A DNA stretch of 64,000 nt from Sesamum alatum (Eukaryota > Streptophyta > Magnoliopsida > Lamiales > Pedaliaceae): positions 25,510,046-25,574,045 of the forward strand of contig JACGWO010000007.1 in assembly GCA_034509735.1 (NCBI GenBank), given 5' to 3'. The position numbers and the translations under genes were made by a program. Position 1 is the stretch's first letter, and each line of letters starts with the position of its first letter. Positions 11,422-22,362 of the stretch are shown here, in pieces. Under the pieces are notes generated by a model. It was not told the origin of the DNA. It did no database searches and saw only the letters and a program-made list of their open reading frames with translations.

Positions 11422-13542
11422 CTTAATGACGCCAAGAAGGATCAAGTCACCGTCAATGCCACTACCACCGGTTAATACTCAACCGGGAGAAGATTGTTGA
11501 CACGACCTCTTCAGACGGTTCAAATACGAAAAGTCCTATCGAGATCAACTCCAAGTCCACGCATTTCGCTATCATCCCCAGTATGATGGCCGACGTGACT
11601 GCAATGGAGGAACAACTAGCACAAATGGCCAAAGCCATCTCTAATATCCAAAAGATCATCGAGAAAAAGACCTCCAAATTGCCCAATTGATGAGCAACCA
11701 AGAGCATATGAACTTGAAGAAACCAATGACAGTCACAAGCATACCTCCTTCTCAAACCACGTTGAAAGCGAGAAGCAAGTGAAAAAAAACACCACTGATG
11801 CATGACTTCATGCAAAAGTCTACACGTTCTGAAACATCTATTGCTACATGGTCCGTTCAACAATTGCAGAGATGGTTACCGATACCATCAAAGCCCAATA
11901 CGGTGGAATGACCCAAAGCTCGCCCACGTATTTAGAACCATATACGAAGCGCATCGACGCTTTAGGAATGCCAACAAGATTCCAACCACCGAAACTGCGA
12001 CAATTCGATGGAAGAGGCAACCTAAAACAACACATCACCCACTGATGGTGACCTCTTGGTGAAGCAGTTCGTCCGATCACTTAAAGAAAACACTTTTGAT
12101 TGATACATCAACCTTGAGTCCGAGTTGATAAATAGTTGACGAGATAGAGAAGAAATTCCTAAGGCGCTTCCATAGCACCCCATCGAACGGTGAGCATGTA
12201 TGAACTCACCAAAGCCAGGCAGTGGAAGGACAAGTCAATGACTGACTACATCAACCGTTGGGGCACTCTAAGTTTGAACTGCAAAGATAAACTTTCGGAG
12301 GCCTCAGCGATGGAAATGTGCATCCAAGGTATGCATTGGGGTCTTGTTTATATCTTGCAGGAAATGAAGCCAAGAAACTTTGAGGAGTTGGCTACTTGCG
12401 CCCATGACATGGAGCTAAGCATCGCCAATTATAAACCTAAATTTCCAGTTGGCCACCAAAAGAAGGAGTCAAAAAAGGATGAAAATTTTGGCGAACTCGC
12501 TGCCACAGAGTCAATGGCCAACAAAGTAGCTCGTGTCAGATCTTCGCTAAGCGAGATAAGGAGTGAAAGGTCTCAACTCCAACATACACCACGTTACAAA
12601 GGTTGGCTTACTTTGGATTATGAAGAAGCGATGGGAATGAACATCTTCAGCATCACTCCAATAATGACATGCACGTTTCAGAAAAAACAAAAAAAAAGCA
12701 GAAAGCTCTATCGGCAGGGCACTAAAACTTCGGTTGGACCTTCTTGAGCCCATACAAAAGGAGGCCTCTAACGCCAGCATGAATCCCTTCATCAAGGTAG
12801 AGTCGTACTTTGCTGATGCCAAACTCCATCTCAACCCTGACGGGATGCAAGAAGCCATGCCTTCAAAGATTCCAGCCGGTCAATCTATCAAGAAAGTACA
12901 ATCCAACTTCATTGCGTCAGAAATTAGGGATGAAGAGTTTCACAAATTGACCATCGCTGAAGTGCCAACAAGCAGAGATCATAAGCTAAGGAGGCCACTT
13001 TACTCGCCAGTATTCCCCTATGTGGTTCGGTCCGACGACAAAAGAAAAACGAAACTCGTCACAAGACCATGCTCTTCCACTATCCAAAGGAATCAAGCAA
13101 TCAAGTGAGGTGAAATTAAACAACCCTCAAGGTGCCAAGGTTGAACTAATCAAGCCCGTCATCGGTCTACACCCGTTGGTCTCAAGTAAACTACTCTTGC
13201 TGAAAAATCAACCCGAAAAAATACCAGGGGCATTCAGCTCAAAAGCTTATCACCTCTTGGTGAAATCAGGGTACAACTTTTCTGCTCTATCTCGACTCAC
13301 CAAATAAAATCCCGAGTAGACCGATAAAAAGATCCATGGGTTGAATGAAGCACAACATGAGTTAAGAAGACAAGGCTTCCGGATCGACCAATCGCGCACT
13401 GGCTTAGGCTTCACTTTAGACGAACTTGTGATCAATCGCCTCAAAGATGGTTTTGTGCGGCAACTGAAGAAAGGAAGTCGACATGACCCAACAAACAAGT
13501 TGAAAGAAAATGTAGCACTTTATCTGTCTCGGCCTAGGGGAA
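11422..13542 (+). pseudogene. Ty3/Gypsy gag region of F, broken
   Basis: Several frames carry Gypsy gag signatures in order: 11848-12045 with FQPPKLRQFDGRGNLKQHITH-like text, typical of Gypsy capsid; 12190-12747 with MTDYINRWGTLSLNCKDKLS and MCIQGMHWGLVYILQ, then FEELATCAHDMELSI; 13208-13550 with SSKAYHLLVKSGYNF and LNEAQHELRRQGF, which resembles the gag-protease spacer of plant Gypsy elements. Stops and frameshifts separate the pieces. The coding trace is cut at 13547 by a solo LTR and seems to resume weakly after 15773. Confidence 0.75.
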
Positions 13543-13547
13543 GTAAG

Positions 13548-15767
13548 TGAAGGACAAACAGATCCGCCTGGGAGCACGAGCAGAAGCGATAATTAAAAAA
13601 AAATGATTAGGCAACAAATGCATATCATCAAGATCCCAAGGGTGTATCCTTGGGTGCTCAACCGGGCGTTCGATGTAGAATATGATAGTAAAACAATATA
13701 TGTATCATATAGAGCATAGATAATTCATAAAAGAAACTACAAGAGCATAAACTAAACATTACCTTTGTAGTTTTCTTTGTTGTACGGCTACGAACGTTGT
13801 TCCTCGGCCGGAAACATTCACCAAGTTCAAATGTATGAACTCTCTAACGAAGTCCACACCACACAGGGAGATATCTCATTTTTCTTGCTAGCTAAAAATG
13901 GATCTTAGAGGATAGGATCCAAGAAGAGACAACACTATTATGTTAGTGTTTCTTCTTGATCTTGTTGTGTTCTTCAAGATGATCCTAGATCAATGAAGAA
14001 CAAAGAGGGTGGTTTGTGTAGAGAGAGAGGGCCGAAATTGGGAGAGTTTTTAAGAGAGTGTGTGTTCTTCTTTTTCCTAGAAAAAGATGAATTATGATCC
14101 TCTTGCTTTGATGATAGTATATACATATATATATATACTTAATTAATGTGATTATTGGAATGTGTCTAGGTTCATCCAAGTATGTCTAGATACATTCCAA
14201 TCAATCCCCACTACAATCAAGCCCTACCATCTCATATGTATGATTTAATCATACCTAATAAAATAGGTTTGATTGGAATTGATTTGTCCCTTACCAAAAG
14301 AGACAAGTCAACACTCATCAAAGGTCATGCATGATTGATTTTAGAGCTTCTAAAAGAAGCAATTTTAGGCCATGCTCTTTTGGGAAGAAGTCCGTCTTCT
14401 TCTCATTCCAAAAGTGGAAATAACACATCTCTTGGGCCAAGATTTAATAGACCGGGTGTTATTATAATCAAATTACAACAAGCCCAAAATTAAATCCTAT
14501 TTAATTCATGGTCCACTTAAATAATTCCCATTAATCTTTTAATCCAATTAATAGATCCAAGTTTTGATTTTCTACCTGATCGATAAGTTCCATTTACCGA
14601 TTAAAACGAGGGTCTGATACAATATCGGCCCGTTCATCCAATGGACAATCCCTTAAGTAATCCAATTACTCATTATCCTCTAAAATTGACTCCAAGTCAA
14701 TCTCTTCACCTCCTCGGTGATTTTGCGTGTGACCCTTTAGGTTCACCCTCAGCTAGACTTGGGCCCGTGTCCAATAGTAGCCGACTTCCATGGTGGCCGT
14801 CTAGCAACGGTCCATGACACTGGAGACTAGGTGAATATTGGCTTGCACATTTAGGCGCAGATTCCGTACGGGTACGGTCCTCCGTCTACTGTCTCCCAGC
14901 CTTAGTTTAGGGTATGAAATTGGGCATCGGTTCCTATCCTTGACTAGGCCTCTATGCTTAATACTCGAGACTACGCATGCCTCATTACATCGGCACAGGA
15001 AACCATTTCCTGCGTGATCAACCACTGTGGCCACAGGTTTAAGTAGCATGAACGTGTCTGTGAGTGCATAGAAGATACCACTGTCACATACTGACAAGGG
15101 AGGGGATCATCTTCTTGAAACCCACCGTCCTCGCTACACATTCTGACTGCACTGGACAAGGCTTTATAGTGACCATCTTACAGAATGATCACCTCATGCC
15201 AGATCCAAGATACAACCATCGTGTGCACGTGACTGTCATGGTTCCTCAAGTTTGAGGACTACTCCCGTACTATCGGAACCAGGAAAATTCAAGCATACTG
15301 AGCAAGCCTCCAAGGCTTCCATATGATGATCCCCGCGAGTCAGCTCAGTCGGCTCGACCCCAGTCGATCAAACCCACCAAGATCGTATTGTCGTCCCATG
15401 CCTTTCGCCGATAAAACACGACACTCATCCAATGAATACGACTCTTGGTGCAAGTTTCTATAGGACTCTCGATGCTCTATCTCGAGGTCCTCGACATAGA
15501 ACTTTTTCGGACCCAACCCTTTATCAGTTGGTTTCATATAACCACCATCCAATCCGTGGCCCAACTGCATGAGTTGTTAATCATGGTTTGTGAGCTTTGT
15601 GATATATGTAAAACAACATTTAACATACGGAAAATGAGCACAACAAAGATAGTACCAATGGTAATGAACACTCATTTTATTCATCACATAATATTACATT
15701 ACATCAAGTTGTCAAAAAAGTTACAAAAATGCCAAACATATTGACTTTCTGGTCACCTATTCTAACA
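13548..15767 (-). repeat. Solo LTR, family B type, in F
   Basis: Begins TGAAGGACAAACAG and ends TTCTAACA, 2220 bp, homologous end to end to the B LTRs at 22363 and 45546. It is flanked by a perfect 5-bp TSD GTAAG (13543-13547 and 15768-15772), so it is a true insertion reduced to a solo LTR by LTR-LTR recombination. An alternating TA tract lies near 14117-14140. There is no W-box cluster. Confidence 0.93.
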
Positions 15768-15772
15768 GTAAG

Positions 15773-17059
15773 ACGTTCTTCCTGCTCATCCCTTCGAAGA
15801 AGCCAATCAAAGTGAAGCGACGCATTGCCAGACGATCGTGTGATTCAGAAGCACTTTAAATAAGGAGGACGAAGAAAACATCAAGCTACATCCATCCACC
15901 CACGTTAGCGTTGATGAAGACTCTGGCTTAGACATCTCCAAATATGAGATCCAAGACATTCCCATGCAAAACTTGATGATAGAGAACATGAAACCTATGT
16001 AATCTCAAATCAAAAGATATGGCCTCGGTCTTGTAAATGACAAATTAATGAAAAACATGATCCATAACGCACGAGCCTAAACTGCATGTTGCTCCATGAT
16101 GCACGAGGTTAAACTGCATGTTACTCCTGGCCCGCATAAGTATAAATTTTGTACAGTATCCCTCCTGTTAAAGAAAAAAAAAAAGAGGAGAAAAGGAAAT
16201 TCAAGTTTCTTTGAACCACGTTTTGACTTGATCCTTTTACCGGGTACAGAGGCAACTTAAACTTATTCTCAAGTTCAGTCATATCCTTAAACAAGTTTGG
16301 TTTGTCTTAAAGTTAGCTAAGTTTGTTTGTGAGCTTAAGAAGTTCGTGAATCATTCATATTCAGTAGCAACAGGATGAATAAATCAATGCTCTATCAGAA
16401 GCATAAAGGGAATTTCAGTAAGGAAAAGGAAGTCATTTTATTATGTGAGAAAATGTTCTTTACATTGAATGGCAATGAAGCAACAAAAGAGAGAAAATAA
16501 AAAGGCGCAAAATGCTAAATACTCAGATGGACAAGTCGAAGGTTGTCAAATCTCGTCGAGTCTTTCAAGAAGTACTTCAATCTTCTTCAAAGCCCTCTAT
16601 TGAATTCTTAGATAAAATACGAAGTATCTTCAAGTATTGAAGTCTTCTCTCTCTTGGCGACCATGTCTCTTGAGGTTGCACAAGCTCCTTCGGCTTCTTA
16701 GCAAGGTCTGCTCGCCCAAGTAGAAAAGGCTTCTCATCAAGTTTCTTCATGGCTTGGGGGCAAACATCATCGTTGACAAATGGAATGGTCCAAGGTCTTC
16801 AAGTATCGGAAGGTGACTTTCACTCAAGAAATACCGTGAAGAAGGGGCCCTCTGAACAGAGGTCGACCTAATCAGCAGGTGAGCATGCTGTCTGAATCCT
16901 TGGGAAGCCGGTGGCACACCAAAAAGTAAAAACTCATAACTTCATGGCACGGAGGGCTCACAAGCGTCATCGCCTAGCAACTCCTTTGAAGAAAAGACGA
17001 CCTCGTCGTTGAAAATTCCCAAGTACGAGTAGCCATGAAGATTCAACTTCATCTAACAA
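15773..17059 (+). other. F interior after the first solo LTR
   Basis: 15783-16010 may be the tail of the gag/protease region (KVKRRIARR in one frame) but has several stops. 16011-17059 has no supportable gene. A short direct repeat around GCACGAG and TAAACTGCATGTT occurs twice near 16067-16125. A poly-A tract lies near 16172. Confidence 0.45.
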
Positions 17060-17530
17060 CTTCTCTGGATGGAAGGTAAGACGTCACATAAGGCACCATA
17101 GCTCGAAGAAAACTTGAAGGATGTCTTTGTAGCAATGCAGGTGAAAAGGGACGTGCGAACAGTGACGTGGATCCTGACTTCATGAAGGACGCTTGGACGA
17201 TGGCCTTGCTCTTCTTATATGTTGAAGATCTTGTCGCGGGTGCACATGAAGAGAAATGCGCGAACGACAACATGGATCTCGACTTCGTGAAGGACACTCG
17301 GACGATGGCCTCAAGTGTCTTCTAAGGTGAGCTTCTCGTTGCAGATGCACGTAAAAAGAGGTGTAATGACTGCAAGAATCTTTGGCTTCATGAAGGATGC
17401 TCACATGACGGCCTTGTGGATCTACCGTACGGAAGGTTCTTATGGCGGATACACATGAAGAGAAAATGCTAATGAACGACAGCATGATTCTCAGCTTTGT
17501 GAAGAATGCTTGCATGTTAGCCTAACGCGT
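17060..17530 (+). repeat. Tandem repeat of about 105 bp in F
   Basis: The motif GACTTCATGAAGGACGCTTGG and diverged forms begin at 17176, 17281, 17384 and 17493 (spacing 105, 103, 109). Each unit also holds a CACATGAAGAGAAA-like part. A half unit precedes them from about 17107. It lies upstream of the F 3' LTR, where plant Gypsy elements of the Tat/Ogre group often carry tandem repeats. Open frames on the minus strand reflect the repeat and are not conserved. Confidence 0.7.
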
Positions 17531-19046
17531 CTTCCATAAAAAGGGATATCTTGTAAAACTTGGACGGTGGAATTCTTTATGAGACCCCTCGATGATGAAG
17601 TGATGACTTGAAAGTGCAAACTTGAGGTTGGCTTCAACGTTATGAAGAGAAGGATTGCCCACCAAGACCTTGTTAGAATAGGTGACTGTGAAGCAAATCA
17701 GATTGGGCTTATGTAAACAGCTTCTGACAATAATGGTGTAATATGATACTCTGAGTAAAAGTGATATTTAGTTCTTGGCATGTTATACTTTGTTGTGTTC
17801 ACTTATATTACTGTTCATTAAACAAACAAAGCCCACAAACTGGGTATGAAAATCCAGGAGATTGGACTGCGCATAGGTTGGCAGTCATGAAGCCGGCCTC
17901 TGTGGATCGGTTTGAAACCTTCAAGTCAAGAACCTTGAGATTGGGTATCACGAGTCCGAGTAAGAATTACACTAAGAATTGCAGTTGCATTTCATCGACA
18001 AGAGATGAGGGTCCTCCATGCAGTATTAGTGGGTTAGTCGGCTTAGGGTTGACTGACTGAGGTGACTCGCGGGAATCTTCATATGAAAGCCTTAAGTGGC
18101 TTGGTTGCTATAACTAGCATTCCCAACTCCAATAGTACGAAATTAGCCCTCGAACTTGAGGAACCACGGCAGTCACATGCACACTATGCCTGTGTCTTAG
18201 GTTTGCGTGAAAGGCTACCATGTCAAAAGACTTGATTGTTGTAAGCCCTATCTAGTGCAGTCAGAATGTGCATTGAGGACGGCGCGTTCCAAGATAGAAT
18301 CTGTCTCCTATCAATGTTTGATGGTAGTGTCTCATGTACACTTTGAGGCTCATTCCCTATAAAAACATGTGGCCACAGTGGCTGAACAGTGGATGTGATC
18401 CAGTGACGTTTCAATGGGTAAACGAGTAGTTGCTTAAAGTCAAGGATGGGGGCCCATGTCCAAATTTCATACCTTAGACTATAGCTATGAGACGGTAGAA
18501 GGAACGACTGTACTCGTATGCACTCGTGAGCCTAAATGTTCACACCATAATTTCACCTAGTCTCTAGTGCCATGGACCGTTGCTAGACGAGCACCCATGG
18601 TGACAGGCAAATTCCGGTTATGCTATAATCAGGGATTGGCCCCAAGTCTAGCTGAATGTGAACCTAAAGAGTCCCACACACAACTCATTGGAAGTAAAGG
18701 AATTAATTTGGAATTAATTCGGGAGATGAAATAATTTAATTGGATTAAATTGATCCCCTTTTGGAGTGACGAGCCATTGTGGATTAATTGGATTAATTTG
18801 GCTCATTTCATAAATTAGATTTATGAAATTGGAGGTTGGATTTTCCCTTTTTAATTAGTAAAAGGTGGAAATTATTATTTGGGATTAAGTATTAATTAGA
18901 TTTAATACATAATCTAATATACATGAAGCCCATTGGACTTTTGGCAATTTAAATTAGATTTAATAGATCCATTGCATAAAGCCCATCAAGAATGGATGGG
19001 CGAGATTTGATTTAGGATATTTTGAGATGGATGGCTAGGATGAAGT

Positions 19047-19090
19047 TTGACTAGGTCAAGTTCTAAGTTGACAATGATTGACTAGGTCAA
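19047..19090 (+). promoter_or_regulatory. W-box cluster in solo LTR
   Basis: Four TTGACY cores in 44 bp (TTGACT twice, GGTCAA twice), at the same place relative to U3 as in the A and C LTRs. Confidence 0.5.
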
Positions 19091-19204
19091 AGTCCTAAGT
19101 TGATTAGGGTGTGTCTCTTTGGAAGAGGTTGAGTAGGATTAGGAGTGCCAATTAACATAAATACTAAAAACATACACAATCACACATAACTCTCATACTC
19201 TCCT

Positions 19205-19206
<2 letters not shown>

Positions 19207-19241
<35 letters not shown>
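19207..19241 (+). repeat. (CT)n microsatellite
   Basis: About 17 CT units in the R/U5 part of the solo LTR. Other LTRs here have short GA/CT-rich tracts at the same site, so this is an expansion of an LTR feature. Confidence 0.95.
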
Positions 19242-19242
<1 letters not shown>

Positions 19243-19733
19243 ACCGAGCCCCCTCTTTCTCGGCCATCCTCTCCTCCTCCTAAAGTAGTTTCTTGGTCTT
19301 CTTGTTGAATACAAGGGACCTATGAACAATTGATCTCGTTAATCAATAGCGTTTTGGTCAATCGTTCTCTCCCTTTTGATATCTTGTTAGCACGAAGTAT
19401 CAAGCATTCCGGTGAGTTGCGTGGATGTTTTAGAGGATCTCTACATTGAGATCTTGGTGGAAAATTCAGGAACAACGCGTGTAGCCGAACGAAGAAAGCT
19501 ACGAGGGTAAGTATCCTTGTTACGTTTCTTGTCCTTCTTTTCTACACTAGGGCCTCCATGAATCTTGTTTTGTTTCTTTTATTCATGAGATACACCATAC
19601 GCCTGGGAGAATCAAGGGAACACACCTTGATCAAGTTTTAAATTTCTCTTTAAAATTGCATTTATGCATGCTTTTAATGTTTACCGAGCTTCCACCGTGC
19701 CACTCCCGGGCCGATCCGCTCGTTTACAAACCT

Positions 19734-20982
19734 TGGATTGGGAAGAAGTGCGGGGGCAAGGGTCAGCTTTCTCTCATCGTATCTTCGGAACATAAATGGA
19801 TGTGCATGACTTGTGCAAAGATCGACCCTTGGACTATGGGATGATGCCGGCGGACAAGAACGTACAAAGTGGCGTCTTTGACATCGAGGTTGTCCTCGCC
19901 ACCTCAAATGATGATACGCGGGAATGGCTGGTTGACGTAGAAGGTGATGCCTTTGACCTTAACGCTGTCCTTGCCACTTCAAAACGCTGATGCAGAGGAA
20001 TGGCTCGTTGAAATCTTCAAAGTCCATCCCTATCAAACAAGAAAAATTTACATGGAAATCAGAAGCCAAAATCATGAAGAGAAATACATGTGCATGTGTG
20101 GCCTAAAAATATTGATAAAGCTCAGGAACTATTCTCATTGACGATTCCCGAACACATGGCGCGCGACAATATCACATCACTCGTGTGAGAAAGTGGAGAA
20201 ACCCGTTCATAATCTCATGGCAAAAACTACAAGACTATAGAACAATCATATCAAGAAGGCAATGAAGAAGGCGAAAATTGCTTTGAGTATTTTGGTTTGA
20301 GGAAAATCTTGAACAATGCATCCTTTTATAATAATATTTCATGAAGGAGGAATGGAAGATTACCATACTTCTCAAGGTTTGGACGAGGAAGTGTTTTAAA
20401 TAAGGAAATGCAATCATCATTGTCTATAGCATTGAAGTTGGTGGATGCTTGTGGAAGGAAAGGAAAATCAAACAATGATTAAGAACATGAGAGATTCGGG
20501 ACTATTGCCATTAATTTGCTGTTTCAAATCCATTGTAGGTGCTAAATTCAACAATATATGAAAATCGTGTGTTGATAACCAAGGATTCTGTTGGTTTACA
20601 TGCTGTGCAAACAAGGTTCAATGTGAAAGATGTTTTTTGGTGTATTTCCTTTGGAAGGTTTTGAAAAATAAAGGAAACATGTCTAAAGGAAAAATGCATG
20701 CCAAATAGTCTTATCAAAGATTGGTGGGCCCGTGAGTTAGAAAAAAAATAAAAGAAGAAGAAGAAATGTTTGACAAAAAGATATCACCTGGCCGACTTTT
20801 TGCTGGTGCAAAGAAAAGGGCATTCCTTTCTTTTTGAGATGTCAAATGAAAATTACAGTGTATTTTGTGGGCTTCTAAAAAAAAACAAAAAACAAAAAAT
20901 AACAAGGTAGAAGAAATTACTTCAAGTTCCACCTCCGAAGATATTTGGCATGTTCCTCACCGAGACTTGAAGTGGGGGCATC
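19734..20982 (+). other. F interior before the 3' LTR
   Basis: No recognised domain. A 75-bp tandem duplication (starts near 19876 and 19951) keeps one frame: FDIEVVLATSNDDTREWLVD then FDLNAVLATS, with EWLVEI following in another frame. This looks like a coding remnant with a 25-residue repeat, family unknown. The rest is noncoding and ends in the polypurine tract GAAGTGGGGGCA (20969-20980). Confidence 0.4.
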
Positions 20983-21526
20983 TGTTGACATTAAAAATTT
21001 TGGAATAAATTACCAATTAAAGCCCAAATAGATTGGCTAATAATTGGGTTCCAAAATAAATGTCCATAATAAATTTGGGGCTTTTCGTGAAGAAATTAAA
21101 TTCATAAACTCATATTAAATTTGGGTCTTATGTATTTTTAGGGATCAATCCAAAATAAATATAAAAGTTATTATTTTGGATTGACTAAATCGGCCCAGAT
21201 ACATATTTGAAATGCAGACCATCAGAAGACTAGTCCATATTGAAGCCCACGGTGATCAAGTCCAATGGAAGTGAGCCCAAGCTGCTTAAGCCCTACTCAC
21301 ACCTATAAAAAGGGGTCTCCACCTCTCACAAAAGAGACACATAGAACAAGTCAAAGAACTCAAGTCCAAAAGCCCTTTGCCACGATGAAGTTCTCCAACC
21401 ACGAAGGTTCTACGTCTTCCTCGGCATCGAATCCTTCAAGGCCTTGATACCAAATTTCAAGGTGCCGCGTAGTTTGCTCCATAAATTCGGAGGAGATTAC
21501 ACATCAACATCCAAGAACAAGCATCA
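20983..21526 (+). repeat. 3' LTR of F, truncated
   Basis: Begins TGTTGACATTAAAAATTTT right after the polypurine tract and follows the 5' LTR, including TATAAAA at 21304-21310, until about 21526, where similarity stops. The last 150-200 bp are missing, so no right TSD can be found. Confidence 0.85.
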
Positions 21527-21680
21527 GCCACTTGTCCAACATCTTCTCCTATTTAATTTATGTTGTGACATACACCGAACGTGCGGGAACTTCAAAGTGA
21601 ACACCCCTTTGAACCCGATTTAAATTATGCCTTATATTGACGTATTTTACGCTTCCGCTGCGTTCCCGGGCCGTACTTGA
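21527..21680 (+). repeat. Copia LTR U5 fragment, plus orientation
   Basis: Carries the U5 landmarks in plus order: GACATACACCGAACG, a CACCCCTTTGAA segment, then CGCTTCCGC and TCCCGGGCCG. It abuts the truncated F LTR on the left and a minus-oriented LTR on the right. Confidence 0.65.
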
Positions 21681-22362
21681 TTTCATTCGGTGTATCTAAT
21701 GATTAAATAAAAGCATACAAATTATGGAGGCCATAGGGTATTAGAAACGAAGACACTAAACAAAAGAACCTACCAGGTTGTAGTTTTGTCTTCAAACCGC
21801 TACTCGCGTTGTTCCCCATTTTGCACCAAGATCTCGGATAAGAGACCCTCTAAATCGTACACGCAGTCCGCCCACGTATCTTGATCCTCCTGCTAGCGAA
21901 AAATCAAGTGTATGTATTTAGAGAGGATGGATCGACCAAATGTTATGAATTAACGTGATCAATCCTCCTTAGGTTCAATTGTATGAAACAAAGAACCAAA
22001 ACTTTTCTTCGGAAAGGGGGTGGTGGATGAGTAGAGAGAGAGAGAGAGATGAGTAGTGTGTGTGTGTGCGTTTCTTGATCATCACCATCCTTCTAAAGTC
22101 TTGACTAAGGAGTATATATAGAAGGGGAATCTTATTCCTCTTCAAACTCCAACTTTAGAAGTTTGGTTTGACTAGGTTTTGATCTAGTCAAAGTCCTACT
22201 CAAACTAGGCTTAGATTAGTCAAACCAATCTAGGCCATTGATCTCTCCTCTTTAATCTCATCCATCCATTTAGTTGTGGAATATTTAAATCATATTTAAA
22301 TAATCCATGGGGCTTTTAAATAAATAAAATAAATAATAATATTTATGTTTAAGCCCACTTAA
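21681..22362 (-). repeat. D LTR, first piece
   Basis: Minus-oriented copia LTR starting inside U5 (ATTCGGTGTATCTAATG) and running through R into U3. It stops at AAGCCCACTTAA, where element B begins. The sequence resumes after B at 47761 in register, as judged from the A LTRs. CTTAA (22358-22362) is the left copy of B's TSD. Confidence 0.8.

Larger units (their letters stand above)
17671..19728 (+). repeat. Solo copia LTR related to families A and D, in F
   Basis: Starts TGTTAGAATAGGTGACTG and ends CGTTTACA after a U5 with CTCCCGGGCCGATCCG. 2058 bp, plus orientation. The flanks GACCT (17666-17670) and AACCT (19729-19733) fit a TSD with one mutation. It has the U3 hairpin series, a W-box cluster (19047-19090) and a (CT)n tract at 19207-19241. 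Confidence 0.85.
10647..21526 (+). mobile_element. F: decayed Ty3/Gypsy LTR element with two nested solo LTRs
   Basis: The LTR starting TGTTGATATTAAAAATTTT (10647) recurs at 20983, about 90% identical by eye. Between them are a PBS-like site, gag remnants, a solo LTR (13548-15767), noncoding DNA with tandem repeats, a second solo LTR (17671-19728), more noncoding DNA and a polypurine tract (20969-20980). No RT, integrase or RNase H is visible, so the element was non-autonomous or lost pol. Tandem repeats before the 3' LTR recall the Tat/Ogre group, but without RT this is not proof. Confidence 0.8.

Noticed and set aside
17049..17515. Minus-strand frames with repeated Ser-rich text
   Set aside because: They reflect the 105-bp tandem repeat read in antisense. 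Frames change between units.
17761..18060. 99-residue frame
   Set aside because: Lies in U3 of the solo LTR 17671-19728 and is not open in related LTRs.
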